A stretch of 64,000 nucleotides of DNA from NCBI GenBank assembly GCA_021234155.1, contig JAJEKV010000074.1:2632082-2696081 (forward strand). Direction: 5' to 3'. The translations under genes and the position numbers were made by a program. Below the pieces are notes generated by a model. The model was not told the origin of the DNA and did not search any database. It worked only from the letters and a program-made list of their open reading frames with translations. Shown one piece after another: positions 10,723-21,422 of the stretch (positions within the stretch are counted from its first letter, which is position 1; each line of letters begins with the position of its first letter). Origin of the DNA: Isoetes taiwanensis. Its lineage: Eukaryota; Streptophyta; Lycopodiopsida; Isoetales; Isoetaceae.

Positions 10723-13352
10723 TAGGAGCCTGTAAATGTTTTGATCATGCATGTTCTTGAATGGTTTCTTGCTGTTAAAGGAGAAGTTCACACGAAGGTA
10801 TACCAATTAGGACATACTGGCACATGGCCTTGTAATGTTAAAGACATCTTCTTCCTTGGCAGTACTAAGATATCTCTGGATGTGGGCCTTTTCTTTAGCA
10901 AGCTTATTGATTCCAATCAAGACCCGAGGTATGGAAGCCGAATTATTGGGCAATGCCTCCAAGATTTTGGGGCAAGCTAGGATTAGCTATTAAAAAGTGA
11001 CATTTCAGCCCTCAGATCTATGTCAAACTATCTGTATCGTCTGTGAAGATGTCAAACTATCTATATCGTCTGATCTCGGCCGCGATTGAAGACACAACGT
11101 AAAACATTATAATATAAAAAGATGTCTCTATTTTGTGGCATCCATTGTGTATATTTGAAACATCCAATGCACCTTGTGACATTTGAAAGTGAAGTAATTC
11201 AAATCTCAATAGAGGACCAAACTATTGTTGGGCATAAGTTGGATTGTTAAAATAAGTTGGATTGTCAAAATATTGTTTGCTATTTGATAGGCTAATTTAT
11301 TCCAAAATATTGTCTTCTATTTGTTTTGATGATTAAGAATAGCATTTATGTCCATTCATGGCAAAGACATCAAATCATATCAATGGCAACACATTCATGC
11401 CACATCACACATTTAATAAATCATTGAATGCCGACTTGCTTATCCAAAATTGTCAATTACACCTTGCAAATAATGTAGGTCCTTTCTTTCATTTTACTCC
11501 TATACCTATAGACTAACAATTTATCAACGAAGAAAGATCTAACATGAATATTGATATACATTATTATCAAGCAACATCTTGCAAGTCTAGATAGATCAGT
11601 TTCTTTCTGTACTAAGTGAGACTATGAAAAAAAAATAGTAAATTAATTTATCATTCTTTGTGGCAAAATATTGTATTTACTTAAAAATAAATTCATGTTG
11701 TCTGAACAAATTCCATGACCAAAGGCTCTGGCTATTTTTGCAGTCTGCCCGTCCTTATCAAGGACATACAATTGCAAAGCTCGCAAAGCATGAACATATT
11801 TTCAGGCTTCTTATTGTCACTGCATCCACTGGCATCTCTCTCGCTTAGGCATCATTCATCTGCATTGATTCAATGCAAAGAAGTACATGCCATGAGTACA
11901 GGTTTTTCTAGAATCTGGCTGTTACTGAAGAAAGACATTTGCATCTAGATCTAGCCGTTGAGCTTCCAGTGATTTCATTTTGTAAATGTCATACATAACT
12001 TGTTACGCACATTCCATCATTTCAACAAAAGGATCAGATTCCATCACTCCAACTTAAGCCAGCAAGCAAACTCACAAAATTTTCAGAGTCGCATGTACCA
12101 ATTCAGGTCTAGCTGCAAAACAGCCACATGGCCCATCTGCAAGACAGTCAAAATGTAGGATTCCATGAACACCTTTTACCTTGAATTCCCATGAAACTTA
12201 AATTAAATGCTTAAGATGGAGTATTTTAACTATTGAAGGTGCTCCTATGAGCTAAGAACAACTATAATTTAATATTATGTCCAATGCTTGCACAGCAGCA
12301 TCATACCTGAATCTAAAGAGCTGCATTAGTTATTTACGCAATTTTTCCGAGCAAAATAACTGGCCAAGACAACCAAAATGTTATGACTTCCTTCCGAGCC
12401 TCAGTTTGATCTAGTGAAATGGAGCAATACCCCAAATGCCTATGGTGCTGCATGTATTGGGAAGGTTGCAATCACAAATGATGGATTTGAATAAGATGGC
12501 AATGATCAAATGGTTTTAGCTCAATCAGCAAATAAGGAGCAAAATAGAGTCTTACACTACAGCATTAATGTCATTATTTGAGTTACTTCCAGTTGAGGAA
12601 AATGGCAACGGTTACTGCAAGGGAACAAAATGTCAAAATCTTTCAAAACAAACAATGCGATAAACAGAAGAAGAAAGAAAGCGCAGCGCAGTACAGCTAA
12701 CGGCATAGCCAGACCAACATAACTTATATTTTTTAAGCTTACAAAATAAATTTGTAACGCCGCCATTTACACCTGCCGCAGCCTGTGATAATTCAACCAT
12801 AAAAGATGAGCAATGGAAATTCACGTACTGACATGGCAAACAGAATATATATTTGTGATAAGAAAGTGCACAGATTTATAGAAAAAGATGTGGTAAAGCT
12901 CATGCACACAGAAAGGCATTTACAGTTGCCTAGCCAGATCGATATCTTACTGTTCTTTGCATCTTTGCATCAAGCTAAAGGCTAGCTCTCCAGAATTTGT
13001 AAATCCTTGAGAATGAACCTGAGTAGAAACTGAAAGAGAAAAAAGATTGAGAGTGAGAATACCTGAGTTGATGTTATGCCTGAGGTCCCAGATATGCCCC
13101 AGCCATGGTCCTTTTCTCTTCCTTGCTCTGATAATTCTAAATGGGTACAGGACAGGGCTCAAAATTAAACCTAAAGCTGCACGACTAAGCGATAGCCATG
13201 CATTGTTTTTTATTAGTTGATTTCTGTTTCTGGCCATATTATACTCTTTTAAGTTCTTCAGCAGGAGGCTGAGAGATTGCAACCCAAAAAGAGCTATGCC
13301 ATACGCAGTTAGAGAAGGGCTTGGTCTATTTCAAAATAAGATCCTGCCATAT
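10723..13352. other. Helitron interior, unassigned
   Basis: AT-rich DNA with short frames. A minus-strand frame at 12947-13282 (begins MQSLSLLLKNLKEYNMARNR) may be part of a captured gene but is not recognised. No other coding signature is visible. Confidence 0.4.
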
Positions 13353-13676
13353 TTAAATCAAAGAAACATGAACCTTTACTGCCTGTATTGCAACAACATA
13401 CCAAAGAGGAAATTCATATACAAACTGCAGATATGGCCAAGCAGGATCCATAACCGGTTCTTCCTCTTGAGGATCAAAACCCTCGGTATTGCAGTTCTTC
13501 ACGAAAAGATTTTGTCTTTCCAAATTAGGGACACCCCTAAAAGCCGGAAGCTTCTCAAAAGTAACAGTCAATCCACCATTTGCTGGGTTTGATTTTGTGG
13601 AACGACTACCTGATGCAGCCAATCTTGTTGAAACTGAATGGCAAGTACCCGCCATGGCAGTATTTCTAGAGCCCAC
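13353..13676 (-). pseudogene. Captured PP2A B56 (B') regulatory subunit fragment
   Basis: The minus-strand frame reads FEKLPAFRGVPNLERQNLFV and, after a short bridge, EEEPVMDPAWPYLQFVYEF. These correspond to two conserved blocks of the B56 regulatory subunit of protein phosphatase 2A (the YEALPSFRDVP-type and EPAWPHLQ-type motifs). In the intact family about 80 residues separate them; here only about 8 do, so an internal segment is missing. Only the N-terminal portion of the ~500-residue family is present. Position inside a Helitron-bounded insertion suggests capture of genomic gene pieces. Confidence 0.75.
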
Positions 13677-14479
13677 AAGAATAGCTGCATATTGTCTAGC
13701 ATTTAGAACTGCATCACCCTGAACAGCCGAACCATAGTCCTTGCCTGCGCAACAGGCGCACTTGTTGTCACAACTCCGGAGGGCAAAGCCCCACTGCTTT
13801 CATTTTTAGACAGTTCTTTGGGGAAAAACATATTCAGTCGATTCTATGCCTATCAGCAAATTAGCTTCTCCATTTTGAAAACTTAACAGCTAAGGCTTCT
13901 TCAGAAGCAACCGACCTGTATCCAACAATCACGCTTTAATGGAAAGAAAATCAAGCTGGCCGCAGGAACAGTAGCTTGGAATGTCTGGAAAGGTCTCGAT
14001 GACTCCCATTGCTGGAGTTGAACCAAGAACAATAGGATCGACTGGTCTGATCTCAGCCTAAACTCGAAATCAATGAAGCACTCCGCTGTGGAACAGGGCC
14101 AATGGAACAAAACCTAGTTATGCCATAGCAGGAAAAATCTTAACCATCCTATATCTTAACCATTAAATCTGGACGTAGGTTCCAGAGCTCACAAAGCTCC
14201 CTAAATCGCTCTGATAGCTTTAGTCAAGTGCCAGAACCCGTTTCTAGAAACTCACTTGCCCGAGGTAAGAAAACCCTAAGCCTTTTTTTGCCTTTTATTG
14301 GACTGATCCCTGCCGTAGCCAAGCTCTGAAAATTGTGGCAACAATGAACAGGTCTTTGTTTGGACCTTCTAAAAAAGGAGGGCTTTGTTTGGACCCTTTG
14401 ATCTAGTTAGGTTATTTGTGGCCGTCAGATCTAGGGGTGGATCCGAATCCAGGAATTACGGTATAACATTATAATATAG

Positions 14480-15694
14480 GAGGATTGGAAGGCTAAAAAT
14501 ACAAAACATAAGGAGACTCTACCCCCTAAGGTACTGGCCGAGTTGAGAAGAAAAGTGGCCCTTATGAAGAAGATTACTGGAGAAGAAGACACTGTCCAGT
14601 ATTCAGTCTCCATTGGGTACAAAGGTCTCTTGCCAGAATCAACAGATTGCCTTAAAAATATATCACTCTTTGTGTTGGACAGCAGGGGTGGGAGAGGAGA
14701 TATGGGCATGAACCAGAAGGACTACAACAGCTTTTTACCAGCTGTATAGGATTGACAACTGAGAGGTCCTTCACTATTGTCATCGTTTGTCCTTCAGGTG
14801 AGTCACATCTGCATGCACTATCCGCTGCTCATGATCTGGAGTGCGTCAAAGTTATTAGGGAGGGATGCCTAATATATGATGTTAAAGATAATGAGTTGCG
14901 AACAGAACGGAAGATGGCACATGTGATCTTTATTATGATAGCCATGCTGTCAGACGAGGAATATGATATTGCTAAGGCCAAGGGTGACAATAGCAGTGCA
15001 TGGAAATGTTTTCTTCTAGATGATCCAGACTTAAAAACTATATTCTATCATACGGATCAGGATCAGTCAGGATGAGTCAGAAGAGGATGAGGATCGGGAC
15101 CCCCTCCTAAGTGGGGAAATCAAGTACGAGCTACAAACTAAGGAGAAGGGCCCCTTAAATAAAAATGGATTTCCCCTTGCTATGGCTGCTTACCTCGTCG
15201 AGGCATTTGCTCCAATTGATACAACCTGCTTGGAGCTTCATGTTGGAGGTTATATTGCCCGAGAGGCTCTTATGGGTGTTAGAAGATGTCACTGCTTTGT
15301 GAGTGATGAGCAGGCCAAAGACTTTCTTGAACCATTCCTCATGCATGTGCTTGCCAAATCTCCTAAAGGCTCTTATGGCAACCTGAAATCATCAGCAATC
15401 AAAAGTCTCGTAGACTTGTCCAATTCGAAAGTGGACGATGGTTCTGGTGAGGGAACTAGTAATCCGCAGCCTGAAAAGGAAAGCAATGAACAAATAGCTG
15501 CTAAACTGGCTGCTCAAAGTAATGTAATGAAGGCGAACTTGGGGAATATCTATGCCTCCCTTCAGGGTGATGCAAGCAACAACAGAGGAGATTCACAGGT
15601 TAACAATGAACTAATTGACAGGGTAACCGAAACTGAAGGCAACCAAGGCGACTCTAGTGATTCACAGGTTTGCCAAATCAATCCTATATTATAA
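14480..15694 (+). pseudogene. Captured methyltransferase-like gene with broken motifs
   Basis: Three plus-strand frames succeed one another: 14543-14749, 14752-15075 and 15182-15694. The first carries LFVLDSRGGRGD at the place of the catalytic DPPY loop and then MNQKDYNSFL. The second has FTIVIVCPSGESHLHALSAA and CVKVIREGCLIYDVKD. The third has LVEAFAPIDTTCLELHVGGY, the position of the AdoMet-binding VLDxFxGSGTT loop. The order and spacing match the C-terminal half of the methyltransferase at 36.4-37.1 kb, but both AdoMet and DPPY motifs are lost and stops divide the parts. The acidic, low-complexity tail also resembles that gene. I read it as an inactive relative carried by the Helitron. Confidence 0.6.
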
Positions 15695-15984
15695 AATTTT
15701 ACTGTATGTCTGTCTTCAACAGCGCCCTAGATCGGACGGCTTAGATCTAGGGCTAGATTGAGGACAGTTTAGATTTTAAGGTTCGAACGGAGATATTCCG
15801 CCTCCGCCATAGTCGATCTTGCAGCCTTGCAGTCTCTGGGAGAGTGTTCTTTCCAAGCATGGTGATCGTTCAACGACCAAGCATGACCAAGCTATGCCAG
15901 GCCACGATTTGCACAGGCAGCACTCGAAGTAAGATGGCATTACTCCTTGAAGCTGCGGTGTTTGATTTTTAGCTTCATTCCTGT

Positions 15985-16190
15985 CTACTGGGGGTCGTTT
16001 GCATCAGAACCTACATGACAATGCAGTGTTCTCACCGCTTTCTGTAGCTGTAGCTATAGCTATGGTAGTGGCCAGAGCAAAAAATGCTACCCCACATCAG
16101 ATCATTTCCGTTCTCAAGCTTCCAAATGAAGCTGCACACGAATTTTGTAGTCAATTACGGACTATAGTGCTCTGTGATTGGGCTGTTCAT
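15985..16190 (+). pseudogene. Captured serpin N-terminal fragment
   Basis: The plus-strand translation contains LHDNAVFSPLSVAVAIAMVV followed by TPHQIISVLKLP. This is the hallmark start of the serpin fold (N-V-F-S-P-L-S, helix, T..Q-I...L). Serpins are suicide protease inhibitors of about 390 residues; only about 65 are present, and neither the breach nor the reactive-centre loop is there. It is another host-gene fragment inside the Helitron insertion. Confidence 0.75.
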
Positions 16191-18489
16191 TACCTGGAGA
16201 CTTGCATTGTATATGCCATAGTTGAAGCTTTCAACCCTGTAAAAGAGCCACAATGTGGTAAGGTCCATCTGTTTTTTGTTGGTTTGCATCATAACCCAGT
16301 GCAAATCTGAGTTAGTTGCTACATTTGATGGCTATGAATACTATATCGGCTTAGCCATTGGATGATCTGGTACCCATTTTATAGGCAAATGCAAAGATTT
16401 GTTTCTGAAAGTAGAAGGGCTTTTGACTATCTGCATGATTCCTAAAATGGTCAATAAATATTTGGCGCTCAAATAAGCTGCTGCAAATTTATATCTGAGG
16501 TATTTCCATACAGCAAGAATGTCAAAGTTTATTATTTTCAATAAGTTGTTGATCTTGCTAGAAATGATATAATGCTGAAGAGATTAACTTTAAGATGATC
16601 AGACTATGCTCAAAAGGCCTGTCCTGCAGCGATTGGATGCTAGAACTTATATGATTCTCTGCACAATGCATCACATCCAAACAAGATTCAGGTGCAAGAT
16701 TACTAGGGAAGCTTCACTCCTGACACTCCATAAAAACCAGTGGATCAGCGTCTTACAAATACCAAATGGGTTGAACAAAAAGCAACTATTAGAAGAGCAC
16801 CAAATCAGGTTTGACAAAGTATATTTAGCATGAATGTGATTAAATTTGTTTGCCATCATTTGGAAGTATTCAATGGGGCTGATTTCCTATGATCAAGCAT
16901 ATATGAAGGGATATGATGTTCTAAGTATGTTAAAACAGTGATATATTGCTTAATGCTTGATGAGCATATACAGGCAAATGCCTTTGTGATCTAAGAATGT
17001 TGTTGGATAGTTAAAAATGCATTTAACTATGTTACTACTATGCGAAAACTATTTGTAAATCCTATGTTTCTTTAAAATCCTATAAAAGTGACTACGATTC
17101 TGAAAAAAATCTGAAATATGTTGAGTTTATTTATATACAAAGCTGAGATCTAATTGGATAAGTTCAAAATGATAAAAATGTTATACTTTGCTATGAAATT
17201 GACTGTGAAAATTGACGATGATTATCAAGGTTGCCCAGAGACATTGGTAAGCAGTTTGTGTAGGTTCTCATTGCTTTCAGGTTTTTCTTTGGTCTACTAC
17301 GGGCTGTACAAGTTCAATAAGCTCTACGAGCTTACTAATTTTGTCACACACCATGAGAAACCTATAGAATGTACCCCAATAATTCGAAAATCGAGTTGTT
17401 GAGAAATAGGTTTTGTATGTCATAGTTGCAAAATATATTGGAGTTGGTTCAAATTACCTGAAAGTGCTTTTCCTGTTGCATATGCACAAGGCTATTATAC
17501 AAAATATGTTGACAAATATGTTAAAATGACAAAATCTGTTACGGGGCAGAAAATGCATCTATTATTATTGCTGTCACGTTATCAGGTAGGCGTTGTTTCT
17601 TTTGTTTATTTAGTTGGTTTTAATCGTTGAGAACCAATAATACTTTTTGTTCTCGCTTGCTTTTTGTACAGAGCAGAGGAACATCTATCTAATACTCTTT
17701 GCCATGTACAGAGCAGGTTGAATTCATTCTGGATATTGAGTAATTTTTCAAAGTCCAAGTGCTGGTAATTGAAGTGAAGTCTAACATTTCTGATTTGGCC
17801 ACCCATTCCTACACGCAACATATGATAGGTCATGTGCCATACATTTCTTGCCTGTGCCTTTAGGATACATTGGCCTCTCCACTGTTCAAGAACTCTATTC
17901 TTTTCTAGAGCAACAAGACAGGAAATATGATATGGTTATGAGGAAAGTTGAGAATTGCACGGTGCTGCCTGGTACGAAATGCTTCTCTAATGTATCTAGA
18001 TGTTGTCAGTTTGTTGTTCTAGAAATGAGAGATGACTCCAATAATCCTCAATGGTTTTGTATACCAACCATATATTTTGTTCCTTTTAACTACTGCAATT
18101 GAAACCAACTCCAATTCTTCAGTTGTACTTAAAAAATTGCTCACCTTTAGAAATAGATAATCACTTTGTATTTCTCATAACAGTTATGCATGGGCCATAT
18201 ACTATATGCATATTTTGAATTAGGCAGTCCCACTCATATTCCATGATATTCAATTGAATTCGACTTTATCATAAATAGAAACAAGCAGGGACTTTTAATA
18301 TCAAATCAAACATAAAAAAGCAAATAGAGATAAACTTAAGTTGATTCAACACTATCTAATATGAAGGAGCTAGGCTTTTTTTTTTTTATTGTTATTAAGC
18401 CTTTGGAAAGTTTTGTTATAATAAAAGGATACAAACTTGGATTATTACTGCATGCTTTTCTCATTGCATCCCAACATTTACAACCCCTC
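16191..18489. other. Helitron interior, unassigned
   Basis: No family was recognised. Short open frames at 17154-17402 and 17848-18102 (the latter contains ENCTVLPGTKCFSNVSRCCQ) look like exons of captured genes but cannot be named. Confidence 0.4.
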
Positions 18490-18524
18490 AACTTATGCCC
18501 AGCAACGCTGGGCACCATTACTAG
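18490..18524 (+). repeat. Helitron 3' terminus (plus strand)
   Basis: AACTTATGCCCAGC, hairpin TGCCCAGCAACGCTGGGCA at 18496-18514, then CCATTACTAG followed by T at 18525. Near-identical to the reverse complement of 10689-10722. Confidence 0.85.
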
Positions 18525-19360
18525 TAGTAAAATAATGTCAGTTGTGAAGGACGCAGCGGAACTAATAGAAAATAACAATTCTAACAGTCAAAATAGCACG
18601 ACGATTAAGGGTGGCGAAGGGGAGAATGACGCCGACGACGGCAGCGAAACTGAAGATGATAGGTATGGCCTTGCCCACGAAATCGCGCCACGCGTGATTT
18701 AATTTGTATTATCTTTGAATTAAATCGCGCCAGGCGTGCTTTGATTATTTTTCGTTGTCAAACTAAATCACGCCGAGTGCGATTTGGTTGACTATCTCAA
18801 ATCACGCTTGGCGCGTTTGTATTGTTTGTGTTATCGTGATCTTGTCGACCCGGATACATGTTTGATGTTTCAGCTTCCATTGCGTTTCTAAGAAGGTTGT
18901 GGTGTTAGACCTAAACGAGGTCCTTTGCAAGACTTTTCCTAAAAATAAAGTGGCTAGAGATCGGTTTCATCGGAACAGGTAGAATCAAACACCAAGTGGA
19001 TCTATCCGCGCCGCACTTGAAGGAGATGCTAGATGAGGCATTCGGGTTATTTTGAGTTGGTATTTGGTCATCCATGGAACTAAGGAACATCAAGGATACT
19101 TTGGAGGCACCGGGGAAATCGTGACATTGGTTGACCTTTTGGGATCGTAACAAATGTGTGAAGTTCACTAATCCCAAGGATCCAACAGAGCAAGCCTATC
19201 TTCATCAAACACTTGAGTAACATGATGGGCTTAACTTGGTATCGAGAATAAGGATGATATAATCATAGTGGATGATGATGCTCTCAAATGCTTCTACAAT
19301 CAAACGCAGTTCCACAATCCACCATCTTACGATTCAAAAACTTTTTAATGATGATTTTAC
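18525..19360 (+). pseudogene. ParB gene of element 1, 3' part with FCP1/NIF-like phosphatase
   Basis: It continues in frame from 10688 across the Helitron: SKIMSVVKDAAELIE, an Asn/Asp/Glu-rich linker, donor at 18662/18663, and acceptor CAG at 18871-18873. The last exon encodes KKVVVLDLNEVLCKTFP, matching the HAD motif I of FCP1/NIF phosphatases (DLN/DxE). Then come IYPRRTLKEMLDEAFGLF, GIWSSMELRNIK, FWDRNKC and DDIIIVDDDALKCFYNQ (HAD motif III, VDD). Several frameshifts and stops interrupt it. Cellular FCP1-like enzymes dephosphorylate Ser/Thr, for example on the RNA polymerase II CTD. Fusion of ParB-like and FCP1-like modules is unusual; it rests on exon continuity, not on a transcript. Confidence 0.6.
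18677..18820. repeat. Four CACGCCNGGCGTG palindromes (intron 18663-18873)
   Basis: Copies near 18684 (TCGCGCCACGCGTGA), 18726 (TCGCGCCAGGCGTG), 18767 (TCACGCCGAGTGCGA) and 18801 (TCACGCTTGGCGCG), about 40 bp apart. They fill the intron between the linker and phosphatase exons. Confidence 0.8.
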
Positions 19361-19815
19361 GGTGAAGTTTGTGTCTATTATACATAATTTTGCTATGGGG
19401 ATGACGGTGGGTGAAGTGTTAGATTCATACCTTAAATCGGATAGAATGGTGACATGGAACCACACCTTGTTAAACACGTGGAAAAACATGGATTGATCCC
19501 TTAATGTTTTATTGGAATATATGATATTTTTGTATGATATTTGTGCCATGTATCGATAATTTCGAGTCTGGAATTGCCTCGCAAATAATGCAATCTGTTA
19601 TTATCAAACCTAATATTATCATCTAAATGCTCTTCAATTTTGGTCTCATCTATGTTAGCAACTTGCTCTTCATTTTTGCATATTTCAGTTCGCATATGAA
19701 ACGTCACATGTGAATCGCAACCTTATGTTATTTTTGAAGTAAAAAAAAAAAAGATTAAAAAAAAACAAAAAACCCCTAGAAGACAACAGCAGGTTGGCGT
19801 GATTTTGGAGTTGAC
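19361..19815. other. 3' flank inside element 1
   Basis: AT-rich, with a poly-A/T tract at 19740-19775. No further gene signature. It probably holds the 3' UTR of the ParB-FCP1 gene. Confidence 0.4.
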
Positions 19816-19843
19816 ATAATCCCAATTTAATTGGATGATGGTT
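19816..19843 (-). repeat. Right terminal inverted repeat of element 1
   Basis: The reverse complement starts AACCATCAT and ends GGGATTAT, matching 2527-2554 with one mismatch. Confidence 0.65.
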
Positions 19844-19919
19844 GTGGCACTGGGATGGTGAGGCTAAAAAAGCCATGCCCCTAGAGTTGCCCCTAGGACC
19901 TAGACTTCCTAAGGCGGGA

Positions 19920-20212
19920 TTATATCCTGCCTACAAAGTGTGTATGTAAGGTAAAAGTTTTGCCCAACGGATGCGTGGTGAGTTGGTATAGGCCTAGTAA
20001 TGCCAAAATAAATGTGCATTTGGTCATGGGTTCAAACCTTGCCAATGTATGTTTATCTTTGGAAGTTGGTTACTGGAGTTATACGATGATGATCCCCGAC
20101 GTGGTAGAACTTAAAAGCCTATACGTGTCCTCCACTTTGGCTGCCGCAAGGCAGTGGGATAAGCTAGCTAGTCTGTACAAGATTAGTCTAGTATGGACCT
20201 TAAACAAGTAAT
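19920..20212 (+). repeat. Dispersed repeat S, copy 2
   Basis: Same strand and about 96% identical by eye to 2204-2499. Box-A-like segment at 19976-19986 and box B GGGTTCAAACC near 20028-20038. It lies about 75 bp outside the right inverted repeat of element 1, as copy 1 lies just outside the left one. Confidence 0.65.
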
Positions 20213-20220
20213 AAACGTGC

Positions 20221-20370
20221 ACTATAGTCTATGGTGACTTTGCGGAATGAGAGACGGATAATGGGTCGCTAGGGGTACTAATATTAGCAAATAATATTAG
20301 TGCAGAGGGAAAGCTTGGGTCGCTAGGGGTACTAATATTAGCAAATAATATTAGTGCAGAGGAAAAGCTT
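20221..20370 (+). repeat. Segments A and B, plus a 54-bp tandem duplication
   Basis: Segment A (20221-20255) and B (20251-20292) match 2116-2203, with B inverted there. The 54-bp unit starting GGGTCGCTAGGGGTACTAAT occurs twice back to back, 20263-20316 and 20317-20370, with one difference. Confidence 0.75.
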
Positions 20371-21422
20371 GCGAGACCAATAGTTGTGGAACATTTATAT
20401 TAATGCATGGCTAACGTTGCTAAGTTGTTGTTAGTGGTACTAGGATTAGCACTAGGGGTAAAAGTATTAATATAAAGAAATGGGAGATAGCTATGTTAAA
20501 ATGTAACTATTGTATGGACACGTGGCGCTAAATGGTTCGATGGGCAAGAAACCTATTATAGAATAGGTCGAATGAAGAAGACTATAGTTAGCTCGGGTTT
20601 GGATTATGCCGATCAATCAATGTAGTCGTGGCTAAAACGTTTTTAAGATTTTTGAAGATGCAATTAAAAATCTTTAAAATCCTTAGAATCAAAAATCCAA
20701 AAATCCTTAGGTCAAGATTTTTTTAATCCAAATATATGATAGAAGACTATAGTTAGCTCTATAATAATGTTTTTTGGATTATAAAGCATCTATGATATCT
20801 TTGTAATTTGAACTGAAGGGCAATCAAAGATGTTCTACTTGTTGGCATGTTATATCTTATAACTTGAATCACTCATTTGATTAAGACTTGATAGGAGCAA
20901 TAGATTTTTTTTTTTTTTTATTTTTGGCCATACCAAATCATAAAAATCCTTTAAAAAACGTGAGGATTTTTATAGAGCCACTTGAAAAAATAGATTAGAT
21001 CTTCTTGTGGTTGAATTGGGCCTCTACAAACTAGAATCACTCATTTGATTAAGGATAGGAGCAATTATCCGCTCGGGGGCCAGACTTGTGGTTGAATTGA
21101 GGATCCAAATCACTGAGACTTGCAAACCAAACTGGGAGCACCACCGAATTGATCAACGAGGGGGATCTGGGATCCGTGGTGTGGGCGAAGTTGATCGGTG
21201 TACTCTAAGCGGGTGAGGTTTGTTCAGGGGAATTTTTTGTCATAACAATCTATAATCGACTGCCATAGATATTTGCAAAAATGGAAGCCTTGTACGGTGT
21301 TCCAAAGCAGTCTCTAGAAGTAATTTAATAAATCTGATCCATTAAATTCTGGATTCAACTCGAAGATATTACAAAAGAACAAATAGCTTCATCTTAAGCT
21401 CATCTACAACAGAGACCCTAGA
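20371..21422. other. No recognisable feature
   Basis: AT-rich DNA containing poly-T near 20910. No coding or repeat signature could be supported. Confidence 0.5.

Larger units (their letters stand above)
10689..18524. mobile_element. Helitron-type insertion with two inverted 3' termini
   Basis: Both ends carry a Helitron 3' terminus pointing outward. The left has CTAG (10689-10692) and hairpin TGCCCAGCGTTGCTGGGCA (10699-10717); the right has hairpin 18496-18514, then CTAG at 18521-18524. Flanks are A (10688) and T (18525), the AT target of Helitrons. Removing exactly 10689-18524 rejoins the ParB gene in frame (KDFLKN to SKIMSV), so the whole 7836 bp behaves as one insertion. Inside are pieces of PP2A B56, a methyltransferase-like gene and a serpin. 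No Rep-helicase was seen, so it is non-autonomous. No 5' TC end could be placed; two head-to-head Helitrons or an inverted-end chimera both fit. Confidence 0.8.
2527..19843. mobile_element. Candidate DNA transposon 1 (DUF7869 + ParB-FCP1)
   Basis: The boundaries are an inverted repeat of 28 bp with one mismatch: 2527-2554 (AACCATCAT...GGGATTAT) and its reverse complement at 19816-19843. Inside lie a minus-strand DDE transposase-like gene (2730-5580) and a divergent plus-strand ParB-containing gene (from 7892). That gene is interrupted by a 7836-bp Helitron-type insertion; without it the element would be about 9.5 kb. Copies of repeat S lie just outside both ends in direct orientation. The same two-gene layout recurs at 31-37.4 kb. 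The exact outer ends and the target duplication are not resolved. Confidence 0.55.

Noticed and set aside
10689-18524. A classical TIR DNA transposon
   Set aside because: The ends are hairpin plus CTAG at an A/T site, with no target duplication of several bases; the Helitron terminus explains them better.
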